Part shown: positions 10,863 through 21,453 of the stretch, one piece after another
How positions within the stretch are numbered: the first letter of the stretch is position 1
How the letters are laid out: each line of letters begins with the position of its first letter
Source of the DNA: Echinometra lucunter
Lineage: Eukaryota; Echinodermata; Echinoidea; Camarodonta; Echinometridae
Assembly: GCA_029962745.1 (NCBI GenBank)
Contig: CM057151.1
Span: 32,670,964 to 32,734,963 of the forward strand
Length of the DNA: 64,000 nucleotides
Direction: 5' to 3'
The notes under the pieces: generated by a model
Database searches by the model: none
The model's input: the letters and a program-made list of their open reading frames with translations, nothing else
Told to the model about the DNA's origin: nothing
Made by a program: the position numbers and the translations under genes

Positions 10863-11911
10863 CTAAATTTCTAATCTAAGAAATTTAGAAAATAACAGTC
10901 AGCAAGATCGAAAAGAAGTGCTGTGTGAGTGAGGTATTTTAGGTGGATTTTCGGTGCATTTTATGGATGTTTGGAGCAAATCATAAAAGCTCTATCGCAT
11001 ACTAGTAATTCATTCTTTTATTTCGGCACGACAGATGGTCCAATTCTCAATCTCATTATTAATGCACTGAATCATTTCATCAATTTAACCATATTTTTCT
11101 TTCATGACGAAGAGCTCATCTAAGAGCTAATTTCTATACTTGTTATACACAGGATAAATTTCAAGGCACAATTAGGAAATGAAGTTGAAGATTATTTTGT
11201 TCACTCGTCTTGTGTAACACCTATCGCACCTCTGTTATATCACTGCACGATTACCCAGTCAGACTGTAAGCTTTGTCGTAATGTATCGAATCCATGGTAT
11301 GATGTTGCTAGGGAGGGGGGGGGGGGAGGGGGGGGGGGGGCATGGGGCACGTGTTTCCAGCAAAGCCCAATCTTGCATACTTATAAGCGAAAAGAAAGTG
11401 TGCCCCTTTATGTAGGCCTACCTTGGTACAGAAAGGCATTAGTGATATAGTAATATTATAGAAGTAATCAAGACACCCCAAAACGGGATGATCTTTATTT
11501 CGTGGTTGTCATGGATATGTGCCCCTAGCAAACAATCCTGGACCCGCCACAGACTGTTGATTTCCCACTGATTTACCAACCTATTCTAGAGGTGTAATTA
11601 TATTTCTTTTACGGCACATCGCGCTGCTTCCTTGTCTGCACAATGATTCGCCAATAGGCCCAACTACATGTAAACAAACCATGAACTTTTGTTGGTAATG
11701 GATCAACCGTGAACTTATATGCAGACAGTCATTCTCGGCTATAATGATCTTTGAAGCTTATACATTGACAACCCCGCCGAAATGCATGCGTAAAAGAACA
11801 CAATTGACTCGCGGCAGTCGCATGACGGTCGCATAATATTGCCGTACACACGCGCGACCAGAAAAACGCGTGAAAACCGGTCACAAAAAAAAATCAGGAA
11901 AAAGAGTACCA
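10863..11911. other. Intergenic stretch with G-run
   Basis: A broken G-run at about 11310-11341 is the only notable feature. No exon could be supported. Confidence 0.45.
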
Positions 11912-12071
11912 GGGTGCCGTTGCATAAAACTTGCTTTTATAGTAACTTTGGTAATGGTAACTTTCATGGAATACTAGATTTTGATTGGCTGTTGAGCAAC
12001 GTTATACCATGGTAGTTACCATTGATGGCAAAGTTACTAATACAATAGCAAGTTTTTATGCAACGGCACCC
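11912..12071. mobile_element. 160-bp MITE, GTTGCATAAAACTT family
   Basis: The left end GGGTGCCGTTGCATAAAACT is mirrored by AGTTTTTATGCAACGGCACC on the right. The interior is also partly palindromic (TAGTAACTTTGGTAATGGTA and its complement). Related copies lie at 34252-34408 and 38699-38844. Confidence 0.85.
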
Positions 12072-12325
12072 AGGTATGTTTTTTCAGTTTTAACACGCGT
12101 TTAGAGTATCCTTTTTCCTATTCTTAGTCTGGAGGGCTTTTTTAAGGGTATGTTAAACTCTTGTAGGCGGCATAAGTTTTTGAGCCTCCAAATTTTTCGA
12201 GAAGAGGATTTTGACCATTGGATAGAACTCGGGTGCCATGGTTTTACTGAAAACCTGTGTTCACGCGTGTGTACAGGAATTATATTGACTTGTCATAACA
12301 GATTCTCTGTAACAGGGGCCGCGGA

Positions 12326-12545
12326 AGGGGGGGGGGGGGCTAGAGAGCTGCAGCCCCCACACAAAGTCGGATAAAAATGAATAAAAAGAAAGAGAAAAAA
12401 TATAAATGATAAAACTTATTGTTTAAATTGCTCATATGCTCACGAAACCATGAAAACTCGAGGGCTTCAGGGGGCTCCGTCCCCTGGACCCCGCCTGTTT
12501 GGGTGTCAGCCCCCCTCCAAAAAACGTTTCACAGCCCCTGCATCA
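12326..12545. repeat. Dispersed repeat fragment, copy 1
   Basis: The stretch with GGGGGCTCCGTCCCC, GCCTGTTTGGGTGTCAGC and CCCCCTCCAAAAAACGTTTC has a diverged partner at about 53030-53145 in the same orientation. A G-run sits at 12327-12339. Confidence 0.55.
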
Positions 12546-13331
12546 TCAGTACTGTGTTTTGTGTGGAAAAATTATAAATATTTGTTGTGTGTGTTGGAAA
12601 AATCTAAATCTCTTGTCCACATAATAGGCCTAATGTTGCAAGATAAACAAACTACTTTAACAGCGAGACTACCCAGAAAAGAGTCTTCATGGTCTTGCAT
12701 CTGTCTTATGCAATATAAAGCCCATATTCTGCTAAAATTTAGACCAGTCCCTGGATCTAAAAGTCGAGAGTTTCTAAGTCTTCCTTTCTTTAAACATAAA
12801 TTTTCGATCCAGGGTCTAACTGTATATGAAACAATACATTAATAAGATTTTTCATGCAGTTCTTGGAGTGGATATCATATTCTTTGTGTCCCCGACATAT
12901 CATTATTCCTCTTGCCTTCTGATTGAAAATAAGAATGATCTAAAAAGATCATAAAATCAATTTTTTACCAATTACTAATCATTCAATGCCAATCACATGT
13001 ATGAATATTATGGATATTATTTTCATCGAAAATTGTTTTGATAATCATTTTAGAATTTTCTCAATTCGGGATGTGATCACTGAAAAATGATTCCGACACT
13101 GACAGATATATATTTCATTGAATGTCATTCAATAATTCAACACATGATAACGCTGAAACAAGCTTCGCTGCCTCTTCAAGTGCTTAACATAGTGTGGGGG
13201 TCTTATTTCTGTAGGGCATGAATTTCCAATCGTTATCATTAACTCGACATTCCTTATAGAAGAAAGCAATCCAGAAAAAGAAGAAAAAATCTTAAATTGG
13301 AGAAAAATGAACAAATAACACATGTATCATA
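12546..13331. other. AT-rich stretch, no feature
   Basis: The 130-codon plus-strand frame ending at 12842 overlaps the dispersed repeat and shows no domain, so I do not call it. Confidence 0.4.
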
Positions 13332-13516
13332 CAGGGTGTCCCTGAAGAAGGAAACCCGTGTTCACGGGTAAATTACTTAATAATTCCTTTATTGACACCG
13401 AAAGCAGATCAAATCTCGCATGACTGAGGTCAGATTGTCTTAATTGGGCTGCTAAATCTTGGATCATGACTTAAAAAATAGGAATGATTTAGGTGATGAC
13501 TGTAATCATAGTACTA

Positions 13517-13571
13517 ACAATCTATTATTATTATCATTATTTATCATCATCATTATTATTATTATTATTAT

Positions 13572-13613
<42 letters not shown>

Positions 13614-13666
13614 TTATTCTTATTATTATTATAATTATAATTATTATTATTACTATTACTATTACT

Positions 13667-13697
<31 letters not shown>

Positions 13698-13740
13698 ACA
13701 ATATTATTATAAATATAATACTGATGCTAATAATAATGAT
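13517..13740. repeat. ATT/ATC trinucleotide microsatellite
   Basis: Long ATT tract with a terminal ATC block. The poly-Ile and poly-Tyr/His frames are artefacts. Confidence 0.96.
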
Positions 13741-14088
13741 TTATAGAACTCATGCAGAAACAATACAAAATATGATCTATTTTACTGCAAGAGCCCCTGT
13801 TGTGCTTGAAACTATAGTTACATAACTTTATATGTGAAAAGATGTGTTTTTATACTTTGATTTAAATGTATTTCATGATGGTGATTTCCTAAGCAAATGC
13901 TTAATCACCTCAACAAATTATGTGAGGGTGTTTGCAATAGTAGAGTATTTTTGGAACAGCGCAGGTTGAGGGTACACTTTTTAGATTTCAGTTTTTGATG
14001 TTCAGCAATGCAACTACGGGCTTGACCAACTAGAGCTTTATGCGCAATTCTTTGCCTTTCTGGTAGCCAATGCAGATCTCCCAAAACA

Positions 14089-14363
14089 GGCACTATGAAC
14101 ATGAACGACAAAGAAAGTGGACAAAATAAACAACCTCTCATTCTGCCCTTCACAGTGGTTCGGGTAGTCAAAAGAACATCCCTTCACTGCTATTATGTTT
14201 AATCAGTAGTTCCAGGTCAATATGCGTGTTACACCTGTTCCACATATTTTAGACAATAGCAGTGAAGGGATGTTCTTTTGACTACCAGAACCATTGTGAA
14301 GGGTAGAATGAGGGGTTGTTTATTTTGTCCGCTTTCTTTGTCCGTCATGTTCATAGTGAGGGA
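14089..14363. mobile_element. 275-bp foldback nested in the composite element
   Basis: The arms at about 14091-14200 and 14255-14361 are inverted copies. The left reads CACTATGAACATGAACGACA, and the right ends in the mirrored TCATGTTCATAGTG. The inner words AAAAGAACATCCCTTCACTG and CAGTGAAGGGATGTTCTTTT are perfectly mirrored. Confidence 0.85.
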
Positions 14364-14496
14364 TGATAAGAGACATTTATGACGAAAGAACTGAGCCTGC
14401 AGCACAGTGCTAAGTACCAGATTCAACTGTGCCTACTCGGTCAGGAGTGGCGCTGCAGGGGGTCAGTATTTCTTTCTCTTTTTCAAGTGATCAAAA

Positions 14497-14652
14497 GAAG
14501 AAGAAGAAGACGAAGAAGCAGAAAAAGAAGAAGAAGAAGAAGAAGAAGAAGAAGAAGAAGAAGAAGAAGAAGAAGAAGAAGAAGAAGAAGAAGAAGAAGA
14601 AGAAGAAGACGAAGGAGAAGGAGAAGGAGAAGGAGAAGGAGAAGAAGAAATA
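14497..14652. repeat. GAA/AGA trinucleotide microsatellite
   Basis: A pure AGA tract with a GGAGAA hexamer block near 14612-14645. The poly-Lys, poly-Arg and poly-Ser frames are artefacts. Confidence 0.97.
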
Positions 14653-14928
14653 AAGAAGAGTATGGGGAAAGAGAGGGCAGGTTCAAGCAACTACATAGTC
14701 CTGGGCCCCTGCATGTTTGTTTATTTAAAAGGTAAATTAACTCCCCTGTCGGTCATATTGCCCCCCTATCAAAATACCCTTGCGCCGCCCCTGCTCAGTC
14801 ATATTATCCTTTAGTCATGCTTATTGTGTCTTTAATATGGAAGATGAGATCAGAATCTGAGCTTTTGAAATAACGCGCATATTTGATAAGTAATGATCCG
14901 AAATTCTAATTTCCATTATCCTTGAAAC

Positions 14929-15395
14929 GTCAACTCTTATTTCCTTTCAATCTGTAGGTCCTCGGATATGGCATTCTCTCCCTTCTGATGTAGGTTCTTC
15001 TGATGTAGGTTCTTGCACTAATGTTACTTTATTTAAAACCAAACTCAAACGTTCAGTTATATCTATTTATGCAAAAAAAAAAAAAAAAAAAAAAAAAAAC
15101 ATGTAATTTCTCTTCACTCCCACTCTATCTCTCCTCCTCTCCTGTTTTTCATTCTTTCCCCTTTTGTCATTCCTCCTTACCTGTAAGTTTAGTGTTTAAA
15201 TGATTTTAAATGCATTTTTCTGTTTTTAAAATTTCATTTCGCATTTTATGTATACTTCTGTATGTATTGGGTGCTCCGTTTATGAAGCATTGGCTTTTAG
15301 GGGCATCCAAACAGTTTACAGTGTACTTTGTCTTACATGATTTGTATATTGATTTGAAAATTTTTGAATAAAGCGAACTGAATTGAACTGAAAAT
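14929..15395 (+). mobile_element. 3' end of a non-LTR retrotransposon (LINE)
   Basis: The plus strand codes for the typical reverse-transcriptase C-terminus: SFQSVGPRIWHSLPSDV, then NVTLFKTKLKRSVISIY. This matches the family pattern of GP-[KR]-IW-NSLP followed by LFK-LK. A 15-nt word (TCTGATGTAGGTTCT) is duplicated inside it. A 26-nt A-run and a 3' UTR follow, ending in AATAAAGCGAACTG then GAATTGAACTGAAAA, like the short-repeat tails of CR1/L2-type elements. Only the 3' end is present, as is usual for 5'-truncated copies. Confidence 0.75.
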
Positions 15396-15646
15396 TATTT
15401 CATGTCTTTCAAAACCTATAATAAACTAAAAAGGGGCACTCTTAAACTTATTTAGGGTAAGTTGAATTTTGACACTGCCACTTTAGACTGTCTGAAATCG
15501 GTTACATTTTTTGTGTTAAAATGATAGTGGAGAAACAAGCTTTGGAATGATGTTTACATGAATCATAATCATTCGGAATTATTGACTAAATTATTGAGTA
15601 ATTTACCCATAAAATTGGGTTTCCTTTATTCAGGGACATCCTATTG

Positions 15647-16586
15647 TAGTGTTGGTTTGCAGTCCCTGCATGCATTATTCATCCATTTGGCAGCTTGCGA
15701 TAGCTGCAGAGGTGTCCTTGGTGAAAATTTTCCTTTTTATTGAACACTTGTTTTTTAAAACTATTTTCCCACAATATAGACTTAATGTAAATCTTAATTC
15801 CTACTGGTTCATCATAAATTTCAAGCCAGTTCACAGTTAATTCATGTTCCGAATGACCCCAATATCCACAGATATTTTAAACATGGAGAGGTCCCTTTTT
15901 GTGCTCTTTGAATAGTCACTCACAAAGTGACAGAGGTGCCTCATGAATAGCTTTTACTTCCCCCCTTTGAAAAGAACACGGCCACACGACATGGGTATCA
16001 TGGAATGCACCATGGATGCACAATAATTAGCACATATCAAGCATTCGTGTCAGTGGGTTTTATTTTTTTGTCCCGAATGACCTTTATCTGCCCATGCATG
16101 CCCAGATTGTATCCGTGAACTGGCTTACTGCATAAAGTTTGGGGGGATGATTTCACAGAATGTACGAAGATGTTTCGCAGATGTCCGTTTTCGTTAAATG
16201 TCAAGTTATGTATTATGAAAATGTTATTCCTTAATTTTGTAGATTCTTTAATTCTTTAGAAAATCATATTAAGGATGTCTTGTTATGAAGTGAAAATATT
16301 TTGAGAATAACGCTTTCAATCAATTGCAAATGACTGACATGCAGTTGGGGGGGGGGAGGAGCATGTTTCCCCAGTCGAGCGGCGTGGGAAAAGTAGGCTA
16401 AAAGTGGCAGAAAATAGAAAGGAAGAGAAAAAGAAAGGGCGAGGGGAAGGGAACGTGAAATTATGATACCCCTCCCACGCACATCTCCCCAATGGAATGA
16501 TCTCATTCGGTGAGTATAAGACCGATGACCCTTCAGTTGTTGGACCAATGCAAAGCCACTTTCTGACACATCTCTTTTTTTCTTTC
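15647..16586. other. Region upstream of the HYR membrane-protein gene
   Basis: There is a G-run at about 16347-16355 and a purine-rich tract at 16390-16460. CCAAT occurs at about 16543-16547, 40 nt before the proposed start. It may include the promoter or a 5' UTR, but I cannot place the transcription start. Confidence 0.3.
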
Positions 16587-16762
16587 ATGCTTGTTTCTCC
16601 TCGCTTTAAGGCACTGCATCTATTTCTCTACATCTTGCTGGTTCCATTCACATCAGGCACTGTACTTGAAGAAGTCTGTCTTCGAGATGCTTGAAACTTG
16701 TCGCTGCAGAAGCCCACCGATTCCACCACCTGAATGTCCATTATGTAAGAGGGCAGTTATTG
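16587..16762 (+). CDS. HYR gene exon 1: signal peptide and Cys-rich segment
   Basis: ATG at 16587 gives MLVSPRFK, then the hydrophobic core ALHLFLYILLVPF and a TSG-T cleavage-like site, a textbook secretion signal. The frame then reads TVLEEVCLRDA and meets TGA at 16692-16694. The frame one base later is open across that point and reads ETCRCRSPPIPPPECPLCKR to a donor (G then gtaaat) at 16762/16763. Its last base pairs with AC of exon 2 to make Asp before CPDD. Skipping the T of GCT-TGA-AAC merges the two. An alternative is that the coding exon begins after an acceptor at 16656 or 16709 and the signal peptide is coincidental. Confidence 0.55.
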
Positions 16763-19700
16763 GTAAATATTCTCTTTGTTATGGCAAAGCAGCGATAGCT
16801 CTCTGTTTCGTGTTATATCAATTTGTACCTGAAAATAAGGAAAAATGAATGACCGTCCAAAAGATCAATCAATAAATTGGTAAAGCTGTATATTAGAGCA
16901 CCTTCCCATGTATTACAAAAATGTGTCCTATATCTGCGCTTTGAGTTCATTTGCACGCTTTGGGAGTTTAGAGTCAATGCATAAGGTTTGGAAATTATGT
17001 AAGTGCATTCATTTTGAATTCAATGACCATAATGAATATGACTATAGCACTCAGCTACCGTTCCGTTGTCACCTACCCTGCTATAACTTTACACGATTTT
17101 GCCTCTAAACCTTTGTATGGCTTTAAATCAACTAAAAATAGTAAATTTGTTTATATTACTAGTATACCTTTTCAGACACTTCAGAAAGTTGTCTGGACCT
17201 TGGTTTTCGTGAATAACAACTTGAATATAAGCATGTAAAAGTCTTCCTCTCACTCTTTCGTCTCCTTTTGAACAGACTGTCCAGATGATATGACTGTCAG
17301 AACTCAGTACGTCTCCTACAACTATTCCGTGACTTATCACCCTAGCGGATGTATTGTTGATTATAAAGTTCCATCTCATCCCAGTCAAGAGACAACAATC
17401 GAAGTAAGGAGAGGGGACTGCCGACAGTTCATGTACCTCGGGAACTCAACATGTTCTCCTCTCCCTGGATTTCAGTTCAGAGAAGGCACAACCCAAACCG
17501 TTACATGCCAATCTTGCGATTACCGCTTCGGGGTCACCAAGTGTTCATTTAACATTACGGTAGAAACAGGTAAATTCTTTCTCGTTTTCTCATACACATA
17601 CATATATTATACATATATACATACATTATGGATGCACTTTAAGCCCTATAGGCCTAAGACTCGAATTACAATTTCAAGGAACCTTTCATTCATATTGTCT
17701 TTTGTCTTCTTATAATATATACATATAATAGTTATGTGTTTCTGATTCAGATCAGTGGTATATGCCATATGAAGCTCAAAATTTTATTTTAAAAATTTAT
17801 GAAGAAAAGGTTAATTTTGCGTTAACTTTTTTTGTCACGTCCGAAACATTCAACTATAATTATCTTCATATCAACATTTCTTATCAAAGTTTCTGGAGAT
17901 TTGTCAGATTTGTTGATTTTAAATATGCATTTCCTCCATAACAATTTTTTTTTGTAGCCAATTAACATTTTCCGTTAACACCTGTCACATCGAAAACAAT
18001 GTGTCACATCCGAAACAAATTTTGAGACAAATCTTCTTCAAACCAAACTCATTTTGCACTAAGCGTTAAATCTGATTTTCACATGCTTGTTATTCAGTCC
18101 ATCTTACTGATCACAAAATTGTGAATTAGCAAGAACGTACCGTAACAACATGTTTTTATGCATTTTTTACATGCACATTGTGAATGAGAAAGATTTTGCT
18201 ATAAAGTTTTCATAAATTCCAATCTTTTTCATGCCTGGATGAAAGAGGAGGAATGTAATAAAATTGATGTCTTGCTTACAACATTTTTAAGTATTTTGTT
18301 TTTATGCGAGACTGACTAAAAGTTGATATTTCGGACAAGACAATTTCCGTTGACAATATAGAAATGAATGCTGGGAATGTTTTCATTTACTTTACTTTAT
18401 TTCCATTTCCAACATTTCCGTCCGTCCGCCCGACCGTCGCGCTTCGATGACGCTTATGAAACTTCAAACTTTGCGACCGTTTGCCCATTTGTAACCAAAC
18501 TTGGATGGTAGATACTCTATAGGGACCTCAATGTTATTTTGGGGGTCAAAGGTCATGTATGTAGGTCAAAGGTCAATTGAGGTCAAATGTTGAAATTTAC
18601 CTGCAAGTTTCTATGGCGGTTAGTAACTCAGTGAACCACTAGCCCGTTTGTATCCAAATTTGGATGGCAGATGCCTCAAAGGGACCTCCGTGTTATTTGG
18701 GGGTCACGTTTGTAGGTCAGAGGTCAAATGTTAAAATTTACCTCCAAGTTTCTACTGGGGTTGGTAACTTTCGACACATAAACCCATTTGTAACCTAACT
18801 TGGATGGCAGATGCCTCACAGGGACCTCAACGTTATTTGGGGTCAAATGTTATGTATGTAGGTCAAAGGTCAAATGAGGTCAAATGTTACTATCTACCTG
18901 CAAGAATGATAGCACAGAAACGTGGCGAGACACATTATGGCCACTGTCTTGTCTCTAATAATTGACTGTGAGAAGAGAAGTGCATGTACACTATATGTGT
19001 CAGGGTTGGCAATTTCCCGGGAAATACAGGTTATTTCCCCGCCAGGTAGGAAATACTGGGAAATACTGGGAAATACAGCTAATCGTCGAGGTGTTAATAA
19101 TGAATCACACTATCATTGAAAATTGCCCCATAAAACCATTTTCTGAAAGTTTTTCCATATCAGATGTTGATTAGTATGGGTAACTTTACCAATGCGCCAG
19201 ATTTGGTGCTTTTAAACAACAGTGCACAATTTTTCAGCTGTGCCTCTCTACTAAAAAACTAACGAACTTCAAGGCCGCCTTTTTAAAAACAAAATTTTAC
19301 CCTTGTATAAACATTTGCGACCTGTTGGCTATGTAAATCATGTTAATGAAATAGCTTTCTATTGATGTAATTATCCGTTCATCCATTTTTCATTCTCTCC
19401 TTTCAAGAATCATGTCCAAGTTCAGATTTTTGCGGGGTTCAAACCTTATTCATAGTAACGCTGGTTTTGAACGCAGTAGGCTGGATTTGCTGTTTGACGG
19501 CTGCTTTGATGCCGACCACATCGCAACCTGCTAGGTGAATACTCTTATCCTGACAACCAAATTTTGGATATCGTTATCAGAAGTTAATGATAACTTTAAT
19601 AACGTTTTAATAACTATTATAACTCTAATTATTATAACGCTAGTTCAAATTTGACTAGGATTGGCGTGAGCTGGGAGTCAACTCTATTCCGAGTTAAAGT

Positions 19701-21359
19701 GACTCAGATTTCGGAATTAATTTGCCTCAGAATGGTGTGGCGTCAACTGAGAATAGACTAAATTCGAGTCAAGTAATTCCATTCCGATTCAGATTAATTC
19801 GGAAATCCGAGTAGCTTTAACTCCGAGTAGAGTTGACTCCCAGTTGACTCCATTTCGAGTCAAATTTGACTCCGTAGAAACAGGAGTGATACAGGATATA
19901 GCCATATCATGACCTCTAGCATTCTGATATTTGAATGTATAAAAATACATTTTCATACACTCAAATATCAGAATGCTAGAGGTCATGATATGACTATATC
20001 CTATCACTCTTATTTCTGCCGAGTCAAATTTGACTAATCCGCGATAAATTTAACACAATTAAAATGTAATATCTTCACGTTGGTTCAGTGCATTGAAATA
20101 AAGCTGCTTTTTTTTCTCTTTAATATAACAGTTGGTTTGTATTTGATGATTGAATTTATAAAAATCCACCATGAATCAAAAGAATGAAATAATAATATTC
20201 CTCTTTACATCCAGTCAGCGAATTCTAGGAAATTCTTTCTAACCTATATCCCTTTCCGAAATTGTGAAACCAGGGGAGTCGAACGGGGAGGGGGGGGGGG
20301 GGGGGGGGGGCAGGGGATCACGCCCCCACCTCGGGGGGCCCAAAATTTTAGGGGTGGGGGCACAATAGGGTATATGTCTCCTCCAAATTTTGGGAAGAAC
20401 GCCACCTGAAAAAGCCAATAGGGTATGTTCCTAAAGAAATTTAGAAAAAGGAACCCCTGAGAAAAAAAAAAAATCAGCAAATTTTGGGGTATGCCCCACC
20501 CCCTCTCCCACCTACTTTTAATTTTTAAAACGGATTAACAACCACGAGTGAAACCCTCTTTAATTCTTTCAAACTTTGATAATTTTAGAATGCATTATCA
20601 AATTTATAACGCTGTAATATAGTTTTACTATAGAGAGAGCGTATTAATTGCTCGCTAGAAGTTAGCAACATTGGAAAGATAATGAAACAGCATAAAAGGG
20701 AATATTAGTAAAATCATTCATGTTCATCGTGTTTTATTCCTTTGATGAGCTATGCCCGGAACCAAGATGCCACTGGGCAGGTTACGTAGCCGCAAATGTA
20801 TTGTAGGCAAAAGGCTTGATTGCCACGATTACAAAGTATAGAAGTCGTAACAGTAGTGGTCAGGTCGTCTCCGTACGCAACGGGGGGGGAGTAGGGGGTA
20901 GGGGTTTGCCTCCCCCCCCCCCGAAATTTTCAAGGCTTACTTTTTTTAACAGAAAATTGTCCAAAAATCCACCCAAAGTGTGCACCAGATCCTACAATTT
21001 CAATTTAAAAAATATAAAAGCCCGCTTGCGTGTTTCTTCAAACATATTACATATCTTGCCCCCAAAAAGATGAAATAGAATATCTGCCTTGGTAGTAGTA
21101 TTATATTAGTAGTTATTATAATGATAATGATACTGATACTACATGTTATAACAATGATAATGATAATGATGATGATGATAACAATACTAAATGACAATAA
21201 AAATGATGATGATATTAAATGAAAAATTAATGAAAAAAGAACAGTAAGAAGAAGGAGGAAAAGGAGGAGGAGGAGGAGGAGAAGAAGAAGAAGAAGAAGA
21301 AGAAGAAGAAGAAGAAGAAGAAGAAAAGTGATGATGATGGTAATAATAACAACAACAAC

Positions 21360-21453
<94 letters not shown>

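Larger units (their letters stand above)
13332..15646. mobile_element. 2.3-kb composite element with inverted ends and TA flanks
   Basis: The left end CAGGGTGTCCCTGAAGAAGG and the right end match as inverted copies over about 55-60 bp. The shared words include GTCCCTGAA, GGAAACCC and GGGTAAATTACT followed by AATAATT. TA lies at 13330-13331 and 15647-15648. The right tip carries a small insertion relative to the left. Inside are an ATT microsatellite, a nested foldback, a GAA microsatellite and a retrotransposon 3' end, so this is a landing pad of insertions. No transposase is seen. Confidence 0.6.

Noticed and set aside
14379..14735. 118-codon Arg-rich frame
   Set aside because: It is a GAA/AGA microsatellite artefact.
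16316..16588. Minus-strand frames opposite the HYR gene start
   Set aside because: Low-complexity Ser/Phe-rich translation of purine-rich DNA, with no splice or domain support.
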